Assembly (NCBI RefSeq): GCF_040436345.1
Contig: NC_133224.1
Span: 16,584,144-16,648,143, forward strand
DNA length: 64,000 bases
Reading direction: 5' to 3'
Origin: Pagrus major
Lineage: Eukaryota; Chordata; Actinopteri; Spariformes; Sparidae
In this document: piece by piece, positions 1-11,990 of the stretch
How positions within the stretch are numbered: the stretch's first letter is position 1
How the letters are laid out: every line of letters begins with the position of its first letter
Notes under the pieces: model-generated
Seen by the model: only the letters and a program-made list of their open reading frames with translations
Told to the model about the DNA's origin: nothing
Database searches by the model: none
Made by a program: the position numbers and the translations under genes

Positions 1-3000
1 TCACAGTTGGTTATGATTGTTTCTGTGACATCAAAGCTGCACTGTGTGGTCCACTGTGACATCACAGTTGGTTATGATTGTTCCACAATGACATCAAAGC
101 TGCATTGTTTGACCCACTGTGACATCACAGTTGGTTATGTTGTTCCACTGTGCCATCACAGTTGCATTGTTTGATCCACTGTGACATCACAGTTGGTTAT
201 AATTGTTGGTTCTGTTCTTCCACTGTGATATCAAAGCTGTACTGTTGGATCGACTGTGACATCACAGTTGGTTATAATTGTTCCACAATGACATCACAGT
301 TGGTTATGATTGTTCCACAATCATAACTGTTTATCTGTGACATCAAAGCTGACATCAAAGCTGCACTGTGTGGTCCACTGTGACATCACAGTTGGTTATG
401 ATTGTTCCACTGTGACATCAAAGCTGCAATGTTTGGTCCACTGTTACATCACAGTTGGTTATGTTGTTCCACTGTGACATCAAAGGTGGACTGTTTGATC
501 CACTGTGACATCACAGTTGGTTATGAATGTTCCATTGTGACATCAAAGCTGCACTCTATGATTCACTGTGACATCACAGTTGGTTATGATTGTTCCACTG
601 TGACATCACAGTTGGTTATGTTATTCCACTGAGACATCAAAGCTGCACTGTTTGATCCACTCTGACATCACAGTTGGTTATGACTGTTCAACTGTGACAT
701 CAAAGCTGCACTGTTTGTTCCACTGTGACATCACAGTTTGTTATGATTATTCCACTGTGACATCAAAGCTGCACTGTTTGATCCACTGTGACATCAAAGT
801 TGGTTATGAAATTTTCACTATGACATCAAAGCTTCATTGTTTCATCCAGTCATCACAGTCGGTTATGATGTTCAACTGTGACCTTACAGTTGGTTAGGAT
901 TGTTCCACTGTGACATCAAAGCTGCATTATTTGATCCACTGTGACATCACAGTTGGTTCTGATTGTTGCACTGTGACATCAAAGATGGACTTTGTGCCAC
1001 TGTGACATCATAGTTGGTCATGTTCTTCCACTGTGATATCAAAGCTGCACTGTTTGATCCAATCTGACATCACAGTTCGTTATGTTGTTCCACTGTGACA
1101 TCAAAGGTGCATTGTTTGATCCACTGTGACATCACAGTTGGATATGTCGTTCCACTGTGACATCAAAGCTGTACTGTTCGATCCAATGAGACATCAAAGC
1201 TGCACTCTTCGATCCACTGTGACATCACATTTTGTCATAATTGTTCCACAATGACATCAAAGCTGCACTGTGTGGTCCACTGTGACATCACAGTTGGTTA
1301 TGATTGTTCCACAATGACATCAAAGCTGCATTGTTTGACCCACTGTGACATCACAGTTGGTTATGTTGTTCCACTGTGCCATCACAGTTGGTTATGTTGT
1401 TCCACTGTGCCATCACAGTTGCATTGTTTGATCCACTGTGACATCACAGTTGGTTCTGTTCTTCCACTGTGATATCAGAGATGTACTGTTGGATCGACTG
1501 TGACATCACAGTTGGTTATAATTGTTCCACAATGACATCACAGTTGGTTATGATTGTTCCACAATCATAACTGTTTATCTGTGACATCAAAGCTGACATC
1601 AAATCTGCACTGTGTGGTCCACTGTGACATCACAGTTGGTTATGATTGTTCCACTGTGACATCAAAGCTGCAATGTTTGGTCCACTGTGACATCACAGTT
1701 GGTTATGATTGTTCCACTGTGACATCAAAGGTGGACTGTTTGATCCACTGTGACATCACAGTTGGTTATGAATGTTCCATTGTGACATCAAAGCTGCACT
1801 CTATGATTCACTGTGACATCACAGTTGGTTATGATTGTTCCACTGTGACATCACAGTTGGTTATGTTATTCCACTGAGACATCAAAGCTGCACTGTTTGA
1901 TCGACTGTGACATCACAGTTGGTTATAATTGTTCCACAATGACATCACAGTTGGTTATGATTGTTCCACAATCATAACTGTTTATCTGTGACATCAAAGC
2001 TGACATCAAAGCTGCACTGTGTGGTCCACTGTGACATCACAGTTGGTTATGATTGTTCCACTGTGACATCAAAGCTGCAATGTTTGGTCCACTGTTACAT
2101 CACAGTTGGTTATGATTGTTCCACTGTGACATCAAAGGTGGACTGTTTGATCCACTGTGACATCACAGTTGGTTATGAATGTTCCATTGTGACATCAAAG
2201 CTGCACTCTATGATTCACTGTGACATCACAGTTGGTTATGATTGTTCCACTGTGACATCACAGTTGGTTATGTTATTCCACTGAGACATCAAAGCTGCAC
2301 TGTTTGATCCACTCTGACATCACAGTTGGTTATGACTGTTCAACTGTGACATCAAAGCTGCACTGTTTGTTCCACTGTGACATCACAGTTTGTTATGATT
2401 ATTCCACTGTGACATCAAAGCTGCACTGTTTGATCCACTGTGACATCAAAGTTGGTTATGAAATTTTCACTATGACATCAAAGCTTCATTGTTTCATCCA
2501 GTCATCACAGTCGGTTATGATTGTTCAACTGTGACCTTACAGTTGGTTAGGATTGTTCCACTGTGACATCAAAGCTGCATTATTTGATCCACTGTGACAT
2601 CACAGTTGGTTCTGATTGTTGCACTGTGACATAAAAGATGGACTTTGTGCCACTGTGACATCATAGTTGGTCATGTTCTTCCACTGTGATATCAAAGCTG
2701 CACTGTTTGATCCAATCTGACATCACAGTTCGTTATGTTGTTCCACTGTGACATCAAAGGTGCATTGTTTGATCCACTGTGACATCACAGTTGGATATGT
2801 CGTTCCACTGTGACATCAAAGCTGTACTGTTCGATCCAATGAGACATCAAAGCTGCACTCTTCGATCCACTGTGACATCACATTTTGTCATAATTGTTCC
2901 ACAATGACATCAAAGCTGCACTGTGTGGTCCACTGTGACATCACAGTTGGTTATGATTGTTCCACAATGACATCAAAGCTGCATTGTTTGACCCACTGTG

Positions 3001-5238
3001 ACATCACAGTTGGTTATGTTGTTCCACTGTGCCATCACAGTTGGTTATGTTGTTCCACTGTGCCATCACAGTTGCATTGTTTGATCCACTGTGACATCAC
3101 AGTTGGTTCTGTTCTTCCACTGTGATATCAGAGCTGTACTGTTGGATCGACTGTGACATCACAGTTGGTTATAATTGTTCCACAATGACATCACAGTTGG
3201 TTATGATTGTTCCACAATCATAACTGTTTATCTGTGACATCAAAGCTGACATCAAAGCTGCACTGTGTGGTCCACTGTGACATCACAGTTGGTTATGATT
3301 GTTCCACTGTGACATCAAAGCTGCAATGTTTGGTCCACTGTGACATCACAGTTGGTTATGATTGTTCCACTGTGACATCAAAGGTGGACTGTTTGATCCA
3401 CTGTGACATCACAGTTGGTTATGAATGTTCCATTGTGACATCAAAGCTGCACTCTATGATTCACTGTGACATCACAGTTGGTTATGATTGTTCCACTGTG
3501 ACATCACAGTTGGTTATGTTATTCCACTGAGACATCAAAGCTGCACTGTTTGATCCACTCTGACATCACAGTTGGTTATGACTGTTCAACTGTGACATCA
3601 AAGCTGCACTGTTTGTTCCACTGTGACATCACAGTTGGTTCTGATTGTTGCACTGTGACATCAAAGATGGACTTTGTGCCACTGTGACATCATAGTTGGT
3701 CATGTTCTTCCACTGTGATATCAAAGCTGCACTGTTTGATCCAATCTGACATCACAGTTCGTTATGTTGTTCCACTGTGACATCAAAGGTGCATTGTTTG
3801 ATCCACTGTGACATCACAGTTGGATATGTCGTTCCACTGTGACATCAAAGCTGTACTGTTCGATCCAATGAGACATCAAAGCTGCACTCTTCGATCCACT
3901 GTGACATCACATTTTGACATAATTGTTCCACAATGACATCAAAGCTGCACTGTGTGGTCCACTGTGACATCACAGTTGGTTATGATTGTTCCACAATGAC
4001 ATCAAAGCTGCATTGTTTGACCCACTGTGACATCACAGTTGGTTATGTTGTTCCACTGTGCCATCACAGTTGCATTGTTTGATCCACTGTGACATCACAG
4101 TTGGTTCTGTTCTTCCACTGTGATATCAAAGCTGTACTGTTGGATCGACTGTGACATCACAGTTGGTTATAATTGTTCCACAATGACATCACAGTTGGTT
4201 ATGATTGTTCCACAATCATAACTGTTTATCTGTGACATCAAAGCTGGCATCAAATCTGCACTGTGTGGTCCACTGTGACATCACAGTTGGTTATGATTGT
4301 TCCACTGTGACATCAAAGCTGCAATGTTTGGTCCACTGTGACATCACAGTTGGTTATGATTGTTCCACTGTGACATCAAAGGTGGACTGTTTGATCCACT
4401 GTGACATCACAGTTGGTTATGAATGTTCCATTGTGACATCAAAGCTGCACTCTATGATTCACTGTGACATCACAGTTGGTTATGATTTTTCCACTGTGAC
4501 ATCACAGTTGGTTATGCTGTTCAACTGTGACATCAAAGCTGCACTGTTTGTTCCACTGTGACATCACAGTTTGTTATGATTATTCCACTGTGACATCAAA
4601 GCTGCACTGTTTGATCCACTGTGACATCAAAGTTGGTTATGAAATTTTCACTATGACATCAAAGCTTCACTGTTTCATCCAGTCATCACAGTCGGTTATG
4701 ATTGTTCAACTGTGACCTTACAGTTCGTTAGGATTGTTCCACTGTGACATCAAAGCTGCATTATTTGATCCACTGTGACATCACAGATGGTTATGATTGT
4801 TGCACTGTGACATCAAAGAAGGACTTTGTGCCACTGTGACATCATAGTTGGTCATGTTCTTCCACTGTGATATCAAAGCTGCACTGTTTGATCCACTCTG
4901 ACATCACAGTTCATTATGATTGTTCCACTGTGACATCACATTGGGTTTTGTGATTTTACTGTCACATCAAAGCTGCACTGTTCGATCCATTGTCACCTCA
5001 AAGCTGCACTGTTCAATCCACTGTAACATCTCAGCTGGTTATGATTGTTCCACTGTGACCTCACAGTTTGTTATGATCGTTCCACTGTGACATCAAAGCT
5101 GCATTATTTGATCCACTGTGACATCACAGTTGGTTATGATTGTTCCACTGTGACATCACAGTTGGTCATGATTGTTCTACTGTGACATCAAAGTTGGTTA
5201 TGATTGTTCCACTCTGACATCAAAGCTGCATTGTTTGT
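1..5238. repeat. 63-bp satellite array with higher-order structure
   Basis: A tandem array fills the first 5.2 kb and starts before the window. The basic unit is a dimer of two related half-units of about 32 and 31 bp. Both begin CCACTGTGACATCA; one continues CAGTTGGTTATGATTGTT and the other AAGCTGCACTGTTTGAT. Blocks of variant units recur about 1,652-1,653 bp apart: the block at 652 returns at 2304, 1251 at 2904, and 1554 at 3207. A shorter 407-bp block repeat is also visible (1554 against 1961). The 63-bp period is a multiple of three, so the array yields apparent reading frames of 60-118 codons. They have no gene context and I do not treat them as genes. The array decays from about 4900 and ends near 5238. 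Confidence 0.95.
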
Positions 5239-5304
5239 GTTGAGTTGGTGCTCCCAATTATTAAATGTTCACTTGTTATTTTGTGTTTATGATGGGCAAA
5301 CTTA

Positions 5305-5353
5305 ATGTTATGTTATGTTATGTTATGTTATGTTATGTTATGTTATGTTATGT
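5305..5353. repeat. (TTATG)n microsatellite
   Basis: Between nine and ten tandem copies of the pentamer TTATG lie just beyond the end of the 63-bp satellite. Confidence 0.95.
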
Positions 5354-6679
5354 TTATTGATTGATTGTTTAAGTTGATTGAGGACTGATTGACTGACTGA
5401 CAGGCCAGCTGTCTGATATCCATTGTGGGAGTATTTAATAAAGCCTTGCACCCGCAGCTGAGTGCAGTTGTGCGTAGGTGACCTGGGAAACAGCAGAGTG
5501 TCTCCAATTTATGTTTATTTCTTTCAGTATATTCTTTCATCCTTGTATTTGATGCTTGATCTTTTAACTTTTGGGTTCACAATGCTGTGCCGCTGTATAG
5601 TCCTACTCTGTCAACACTTTCAAAGACATTAAAGGGGCTGCTCAAGCAGGATTGGGTATTGTTTAGATTTGATTGATTCTGGTTCTGATTCTGCTTATCA
5701 AATCCAGTTCTTATTGAATCTTAGAATCTCCAGTATGATTCTAATATTTTTGGTGGGGGAGAAAATAATAATATATATAACCAAATATAATAATAATAAT
5801 ATCAAGAACCAACATTAGGTTTGAATCCCCAAGTATACACTAGGTACACTCATGGGTATGCCAATGTATCCATGTGGCATGCATTCACTTTTCTCTAAAG
5901 GTCGTATGAAGTCATTAAATGCCATTTCTGCTTGGACCTTGGCCATTGCCGCTTGCGGCTATATTAATTATTATTATTTTGTATCATATTATTTCTAGTA
6001 AAATACTGGACTATCTTTTTACACCTTTTTGCACAGATGATATTGTACTTTGAAATAAATTGTTTATTTATGGCCAGTATGCGTCATGTAATGATCTTTA
6101 TGATTTTTTTAAAAAAAAAATGTTTACTTCCGGTATCTGTATCAGTATCGAAAATTGTAGCAAAAAGTATCGGTATTGAATTGTAAAAGTGTGGTATCGC
6201 CCATCCCTGGTTGAAAGGCAACATGTTGAAAGGTATGATACTGAATGAATAAAATGCTATTTCTCTGGAAAGTATGATTTAGATTTGTGTGTGTGTGTAT
6301 ACCAATACTTAGATGTTAGTATAATACTCAGTGTTGTGCAGTTTCTATATTTATGAACCCTCAAGTACAGTTTGTATTAAGCTTAGGAATACATTGACAC
6401 TTGTACTTTTAGTCAAGTCTAAAGTCTAAACATGATTGCGACTAAGGGGTAATGATACGGTACAAAATGTAGATTCTATACATATTCGAATTTTGAAGAC
6501 ACAATTCAATTTCCAATTCTTAAATGTTGTGTGTTTTACTGTATTCATATTACAGAGCTCTAATTAGAGGTTATGGATTATACTACCAGGCCTAACAACT
6601 TTGCTGTGGGAAACCCTGGAATGGGTAATAAAGAAAAAATACGAAGTTTAATATTTAGTGCTCAAGCTACCTAATAAAA
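5354..6679. other. gene-free stretch with old repeat debris
   Basis: I see no coding region. Between about 5655 and 6210 the sequence starts CAGGATTGGGTATTG and ends GGTATCGCCCATCCCTG. The two ends are roughly inverted, as in teleost non-autonomous hAT elements, but I find no clear target duplication. The inner part is AT-rich with a short A-run near 6110-6120. A small GT run lies near 6287-6298. The rest is unremarkable. Confidence 0.4.
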
Positions 6680-8040
6680 ATGTTTTGCCTGTTAACGCAT
6701 CTCTGTGAGAGTTGTTGCTGTGTTGTTGACTGCAACACCCAGCATAAAAGTCTATTTTCATTCCCTTCATCTGAGCCTCTGAAGACTCAGTGGATTGATT
6801 TAATTTTTAATGGAGATGTACCCTCAAAACTCCCCGAAATGTTCTATGTGTGCGTCCATCATATTACGGACGACTGCTTTATTAACCGTGGTCCATACAA
6901 AGCAGGCTTCGCTAAAAGTCTGAAGATAAAGCATGGATCTGTACATGACACATTATCAACTATGGAAGTTTTACCATTTTGTGTTGCTTTACTGTATAAG
7001 GCTATACAGTACAATGGCCTGTTTTCAGTAGGGCATACCAGAGGGTAAGGCTGGGCGATATGGCCTCAAATCAATATCACGATATATTGAGAAACTCACC
7101 TCGATAACGATAAATGAACGATAAGTAAGTATTTGTACAGTCAAACTAACCAAAAGCTTCTTATTGATCATTATAAAGTTTCAGGGCGTTCCTGCAACCA
7201 TGGTAACTCAGAGGGGAGGGAGCGATGCTGAATGAAGCCGTTTACACAGATACACTGCAGAAAAAGTCCAGACTACAGTTGTAATTCACACATGTAGCAC
7301 ACAACAGCAGACTCTCCGTGTCAGACAAGTTCTCACATGCTGGCTAAACTCAGCTGATAACTAGCAGCGCGACGAGTCCTTGCTAGCTGAGCAGCTAAAC
7401 TTTAGCGCCGTTCCGCGTTGAGATCCCGCCCTGTGTGGGTCACTGCACTTTCATTGGTCAGGCGCGCACACGCTGTTAACGATACCATTGGCTGTAGAGT
7501 GTGACAATCTGTCAATAAACATCAGCCAACAGCTCTCTGATCTGCTTTGATCTCACAAGTCGCCTCTGTGAAGTTTGAATGACGGAAATCCTTCGTAGTG
7601 ATGGAGAACTTTAGTCCATGTTAAAAGTATAAAATAACTTACATTTCCTTCAAACACAAAGTATTAAAAATACAGTCTCTTATAAAGAGATTCGACAGCA
7701 GCCGCTTCATCTTTTGAACCGGCGTGCTCCATTTTCTCCGTCTCACCGTCTCTTTCCCTTCTTGTAACAGACTGGATGGAGTCACGTGACTACACGCGCT
7801 GTATGCGTAGTACAGCCGAGCGTCTTAAAGGGACATGAACATACCGGTAGCCTACCTACACACACAGCCAAACAAGACAAAAACGACTTTTCTTTTTTTT
7901 TTTTTAAACACCGAATATACCGACAGGGGCAAAATGACGTCGGTTATCGTCGTAAATTTCGGTATCGGTACATTTTCGGTTTATCGCCCAGGCCTACCAG
8001 AGGGGCTTTTCAGGCTGTATTAAATCCAGGACCAAGGTAG
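6680..8040 (+). pseudogene. THAP-domain exon split by a hAT insertion
   Basis: The open frame from 6680 encodes a THAP-like C2CH zinc finger. A Cys pair (CCVVDC) is followed by FSFP, an invariant-type Trp (QWIDLIF), then [11 protein letters not shown], which matches the VC..HF...CF half of the domain. THAP fingers bind DNA and occur in transcription factors and P-element-type transposases. The frame runs to residue G122 at 7045, where a 951-bp hAT element interrupts it. The same frame resumes right after the element (7997) and is open for a few codons up to a plausible splice donor, CCAAG|GTAGG, near 8036. The insertion with its 8-bp duplication is the only disruption I can see in this exon. 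Other exons were not found, and whether the gene was a host gene or a transposon gene is unknown. Confidence 0.6.
7046..7996. mobile_element. non-autonomous hAT element with 8-bp TSD
   Basis: The element is 951 bp long. It begins TAAGGCTGGGCGATA and ends TATCGCCCAGGCCTA, which are imperfect terminal inverted repeats. The 8-bp sequence CCAGAGGG is repeated exactly on both sides (7038-7045 and 7997-8004), the target-duplication length of hAT elements. It has no transposase. A T-run lies near 7890-7905. It interrupts the THAP-like exon described separately. The ends fit the GGGCGATA-type short hAT repeats that are common in teleosts. Confidence 0.85.
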
Positions 8041-8650
8041 GTTTTGGGCAACACACCTCAAAAACACTGTTGTAGGACCTCTGAGACCTATGTGAACTTG
8101 TTGTAAATGAGTATAATATGTCTCCTTTAAGGTCTGGTTAGGTTTAGCAATAAAAAACATTTAGTTAGGGTTAAGGAAAGATCGTGGTTTGGGTTAAAAT
8201 AGCCGGTGTTGTCACCACAAAAATACATGTTGTCAAGGCAACAGTAAACAAACTCAAGTAAGTTGTTAATGTGACAGCATTTAATCTATCTCGCCTTCAG
8301 TATTGTTGTATGTGTCCTCTAAATTGTGTACATCCTTCCTTCATTATTCACACATCTTGATCTGTGCTCCTTCTCCACTATTCTTATTTGGTTGCAACAA
8401 CATATCACAATAATAGTAGCTGCCACAGAAATGGCAATATGCTGCTGCTGATCCATTGTTGTTTGACAGCTCGCAAAATTTTGGACCACATGTCATTTGT
8501 TTACAAAATTACGTTCGCTTAACAAGGAACAGCGTGAACTGGACGAAAACTAATTTGCAACAAATTATAATTTTTTTTCCTTTTTTAACCCGGACTTTCA
8601 GATGTGAAAAAACCCTTAAGAAATAAACGTTAGCAGCTAATGTTAAGCTA
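8041..8650. other. stretch without recognisable genes
   Basis: AT-rich sequence between the THAP exon remnant and the minus-strand exon at 8695. I see no coding region, no tandem repeat and no clear element ends. Confidence 0.4.
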
Positions 8651-8694
8651 GTTAGGCTAAAACAAGTGTTAACAGGTCAACATTAGCTAACTTA

Positions 8695-8942
8695 CCAACA
8701 GTCTGAGATTTGTCTCTCCTGTCAGCATCAAGGGTGTCGCTGGGAATATAAATATCATCTTTGTCATCTTGGATAGCATAAGTTTCCGTCAAATTCTTGC
8801 GTTCACCGCCATCACTACTGTCGTCCGCCATGATGCTAACATCAGGTGCTGTTGGCTGCGTTTTTTCTTTCCATGACAGCGGTGTCGCCAACGTGTCTTC
8901 TTTTAAGGCTTTTCCAGATCTGGTAAAAGGTCTTTTGGGCAT
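8695..8942 (-). CDS. unidentified first coding exon, partial
   Basis: On the minus strand an ATG at 8942 opens a frame of about 82 codons. It ends at a good splice donor (CTGTTG|GTAAGTT; intron starts about 8694). The product is polar and acidic in its second half (runs such as ADDSSDGGE and DDKDDIYIPSD), with a basic, Thr/Ser-rich N terminus starting MPKRPFTRSGK. I recognise no domain. No downstream exon was identified on this strand. It could be the first exon of a host gene, of a transposon gene or of a pseudogene. The start and donor are seen directly; that it is coding is an inference from the open frame and the donor. Confidence 0.3.
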
Positions 8943-9619
8943 GGTGAAACAAAATGTTACAGAAAAAAACAGTCAAGTTGCATGCACATGTCAGGAGGCT
9001 GTCGTTGGCAAGAGACAGGTCTGAATCGGTCTGAATCTGCATGAAGAGTGATGCTGCATTTAAGTATAACTTGGAGGTCGTAAATTCCGACTTCCGAGTA
9101 GGAAAAACAAAATAACAGCCGGTATATTTTCTCAATCCCCAGTTCGTTGTATAACGTAATTTCACCATGGCCGCCCACATCGTAAACGGTGAGAAAAATG
9201 TAAATTTTATAAGTTTTTATGAATTTTAATGACCTCAACCTCGGACTTTGTTACTTGAACGCACCGAGGTCTGAGATGACATATTTCCCACCTCCGACCA
9301 TAAAAGAACGCAGCGGGAGTTAGTTGAAGGTTCTAGATCTAAAAGAAAACACCTCTTAAAACTTATAAAATGGCTACAAAAAAGTAAGCTTCTCAAAAAG
9401 AAAATGAAATGCAACATTTGCCAACACAAAATGAAGATGAAGGACTGCAGTCTTGGAAATTTCTATAAATGGTAAGTAAAGTTACCCAATCTCTCTTGAA
9501 TTTACTTAATCTGCACCAGATTACATCACAGTATTAATTAATTAGTTTATGTAGTTATTCATTTATTTATTTATTCTTTATGTATTTACTGCCTTATCTG
9601 TAATAATTTTACTATTTGT

Positions 9620-9620
<1 letters not shown>

Positions 9621-9663
<43 letters not shown>
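9621..9663. repeat. (CTAT)n microsatellite
   Basis: About ten tandem CTAT copies in the first intron of the Merlin pseudogene. Confidence 0.95.
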
Positions 9664-10176
9664 CATGTTTTGTTAATCCTTCAAAAATGTTCATTTTTAG
9701 ATTGGTATCACATTGAAACAAATTTTTAGAAAGGTCTTAAACAGAGGTCACAGAAATTATGGTTTATCTTTGATAAACATTGTGGAATGGATCACTCACA
9801 AGTAGCTGTGTTGTCTATAGGGTTTGTCAACAGAGGACCAACCACAAAGGCATTGTCACAAAATCAGCCTGGCACAAGTCTATCTTCAGCAAATCCAAGA
9901 TGAGTCTTTTCAACTGGATGTGATTCTTGTACAGGTATGGAAATAATACTAAAATATCTACTGGATATTTTAAAAATTACATAGAAATAATCTACATTAA
10001 TAGAAAGAATCATATTGCCTGTGATTTAGTTTTCCTATGTCCTATTACACCAAAGCCAGAGGTGGGTTACGGTATATAGTCACATATGCTATCAGCATAA
10101 GCAGTCTGTTAAAAGAGAACCATCCCAGAGGGTTTTCGTAGAGGTCCCCTGTGAGATGTACAGGAAAGATGTGCTT

Positions 10177-11175
10177 TTTTTTTTTTTTTAAGTATTTTAT
10201 TTTGATCACAAAGAACAAAGACAATAAGGACATAACGTACGCCATAAAAGTACGAATTGACAAAACAAAATAAAACAAAAACATACAAAAAAAAGACACA
10301 TGGGTGGTATCAGTAGTCATCAGAAGGCAGGGAGAAAGAGCATCCATAAGTCTAAGAATGCAAAATAGCAGCCGGGTACCTAGGTCATATGCTCAGTTAT
10401 CAAGAAGTGTTAGGAATGGCCACCACATTTTTTGGAAATTGGCGTGTGACCTTTGTCCATTACAACAAATTAGATCCATCTCAGCAATGGAGAGCATCTC
10501 GTTCAGCCATCTTTTGAAACAGGGACGTGATGGGGATTTCCAATTTAACAATATAAGCTTTTTAGCTACAACCATGCCCGCCTTTAACACCTGTTTTTGG
10601 TGAGAGGGAAGGGTCCTTGTCTCATCAGAGCAACCAAATATCGCAAGGCTACAATCAAGCTGAATGCTGCTTCCCAGTTGCCTCGAGAACCATTTAAAAA
10701 TGCCCTCCCAAAAGTTAGTTATAACTGGGCATTGCCAAGATATATGTAATAAAGATCCCTCGGCAGTACCACATCTGTCACACATGGGAGAGATTGAAGT
10801 ATCAATCTTATTTAGTTTGATTTTGGAGTAGTGCAACCTATGCAGTACTTTAAATTGTATCAGTCTATATCTAGAATTAATAACTAATTAACTACCTAAT
10901 TAACTCGGAATACTAGATAGACCCTCCTCCCACAGCTCATCTGATATTGGAATGCCCAACTCTTTAGCCCAAGCATCTCTAAACTGGCCAGTGTCCACTG
11001 ACGCCCCGAAGGCAGAGACAAAACAAGAAACCAAGCGTTTAGAATTTGGGTGTGACTTACATATATCGTGAAACATATGGTTCTTAGGTTTAGTTGTGAA
11101 GTCTGAGATGTATTCACGTATGAAGTGCCTCATTTGGAGGTAACGGAAAAAATGTGACTGAGACAGATGGAATTT
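10177..11175 (-). mobile_element. 5'-truncated L1-type LINE fragment with TSD
   Basis: A 1.0-kb minus-strand insertion lies in the intron between Merlin exons B and C. The 15-bp sequence AGGAAAGATGTGCTT occurs on both sides (10162-10176 and 11176-11190), and a T-run at 10175-10189 is the poly(A) tail in minus orientation. Coding remnants match the C-terminal part of L1-group ORF2. The first, 10900-11196, has SQSHFFRYLQMRHF. The second, 10393-10836, has a Cys-rich zinc knuckle-like region (CDRCGTAEGSLLHISWQCP) and FWEGIF. The two are in different frames. Reverse transcriptase and endonuclease are missing, as expected for 5' truncation during target-primed reverse transcription. Confidence 0.85.
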
Positions 11176-11409
11176 AGGAAAGATGTGCTTGACCACTCAT
11201 ATGAGGTCAGACCACCACACTGCAGCCTTTCAGGCCCATGCAACAAAGTGATCACAAAGAGAAGCTTTTATGATCTTCTGTACTACATTAGCACTTCATG
11301 CACACAGTGTTCTAAGTTTTGAATATACCGAGTGAACAAAAATTTGAACGCAAATATGCACTTCAGACTGCCTGCTGCACCATCTGACTGAATCTGACTG
11401 CACAAATAT

Positions 11410-11990
11410 TCTAGGGGAAACACTGTATTTGTATAGCACCTTTCATACAGGTTACTGCAGTTCAAAGTGCTTCACAGATGACTGACAAGTCGATAATAAT
11501 AGAACAAGTGTAGACTGTAAAAACAACAAAAAAGGAAAAACAAAGAATTTGAGACCAATGCAAGAAAATAAAAACTATGAAAATGTAATAAAAAGTTACA
11601 TTTAAAAGATATAATAGCAGTAATAATAGTAAATTATGTAGGTTTTAAGTTTACGTTTTAAGATTTCAACTCTTCCAGTTGTTCTCAGATCTGCAGGCAG
11701 ACTGTTCCAGTGGCTCAGAGTAAACCTAAAAGTTGCCTCACCAGATGCTTTAGTCCTGCACTTTGGAACAATGGGCAGACTCCTGCCAGAGGACCTGATG
11801 GGCTATAAGCATATTACACATACAATGCCTATAAAAAAGTATTCACCCCCTTGGATGTTTTACCCTTTATTGCTTTTAAAAATCAGTCATGGACAACATA
11901 ATTTGGTTTGTATGACAAAAGAAATTTACAAAAAAAAGTTTAGGACAACTTTGTGCAGTGATGTCCATTATACTAACCATTTGTGAACTC
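11410..11990. repeat. interspersed teleost repeats in Merlin intron
   Basis: The sequence starting TTTGTATAGCACCTTTCATACAG and the later phrase around GTTCCAGTGGCTCAGAG look like a dispersed teleost repeat. A second motif, TAAAAAAGTATTCACCCCCTTGGATG (from about 11832), looks like another short dispersed repeat. I cannot assign either to a named family from sequence alone. No coding potential is seen. Confidence 0.4.

Noticed and set aside
402..4715. Apparent proteins of 60-118 residues in the 63-bp satellite
   Set aside because: They are the repeat translated in register; there are no splice sites, promoter or non-repeat sequence, and the same peptide recurs every 21 residues.
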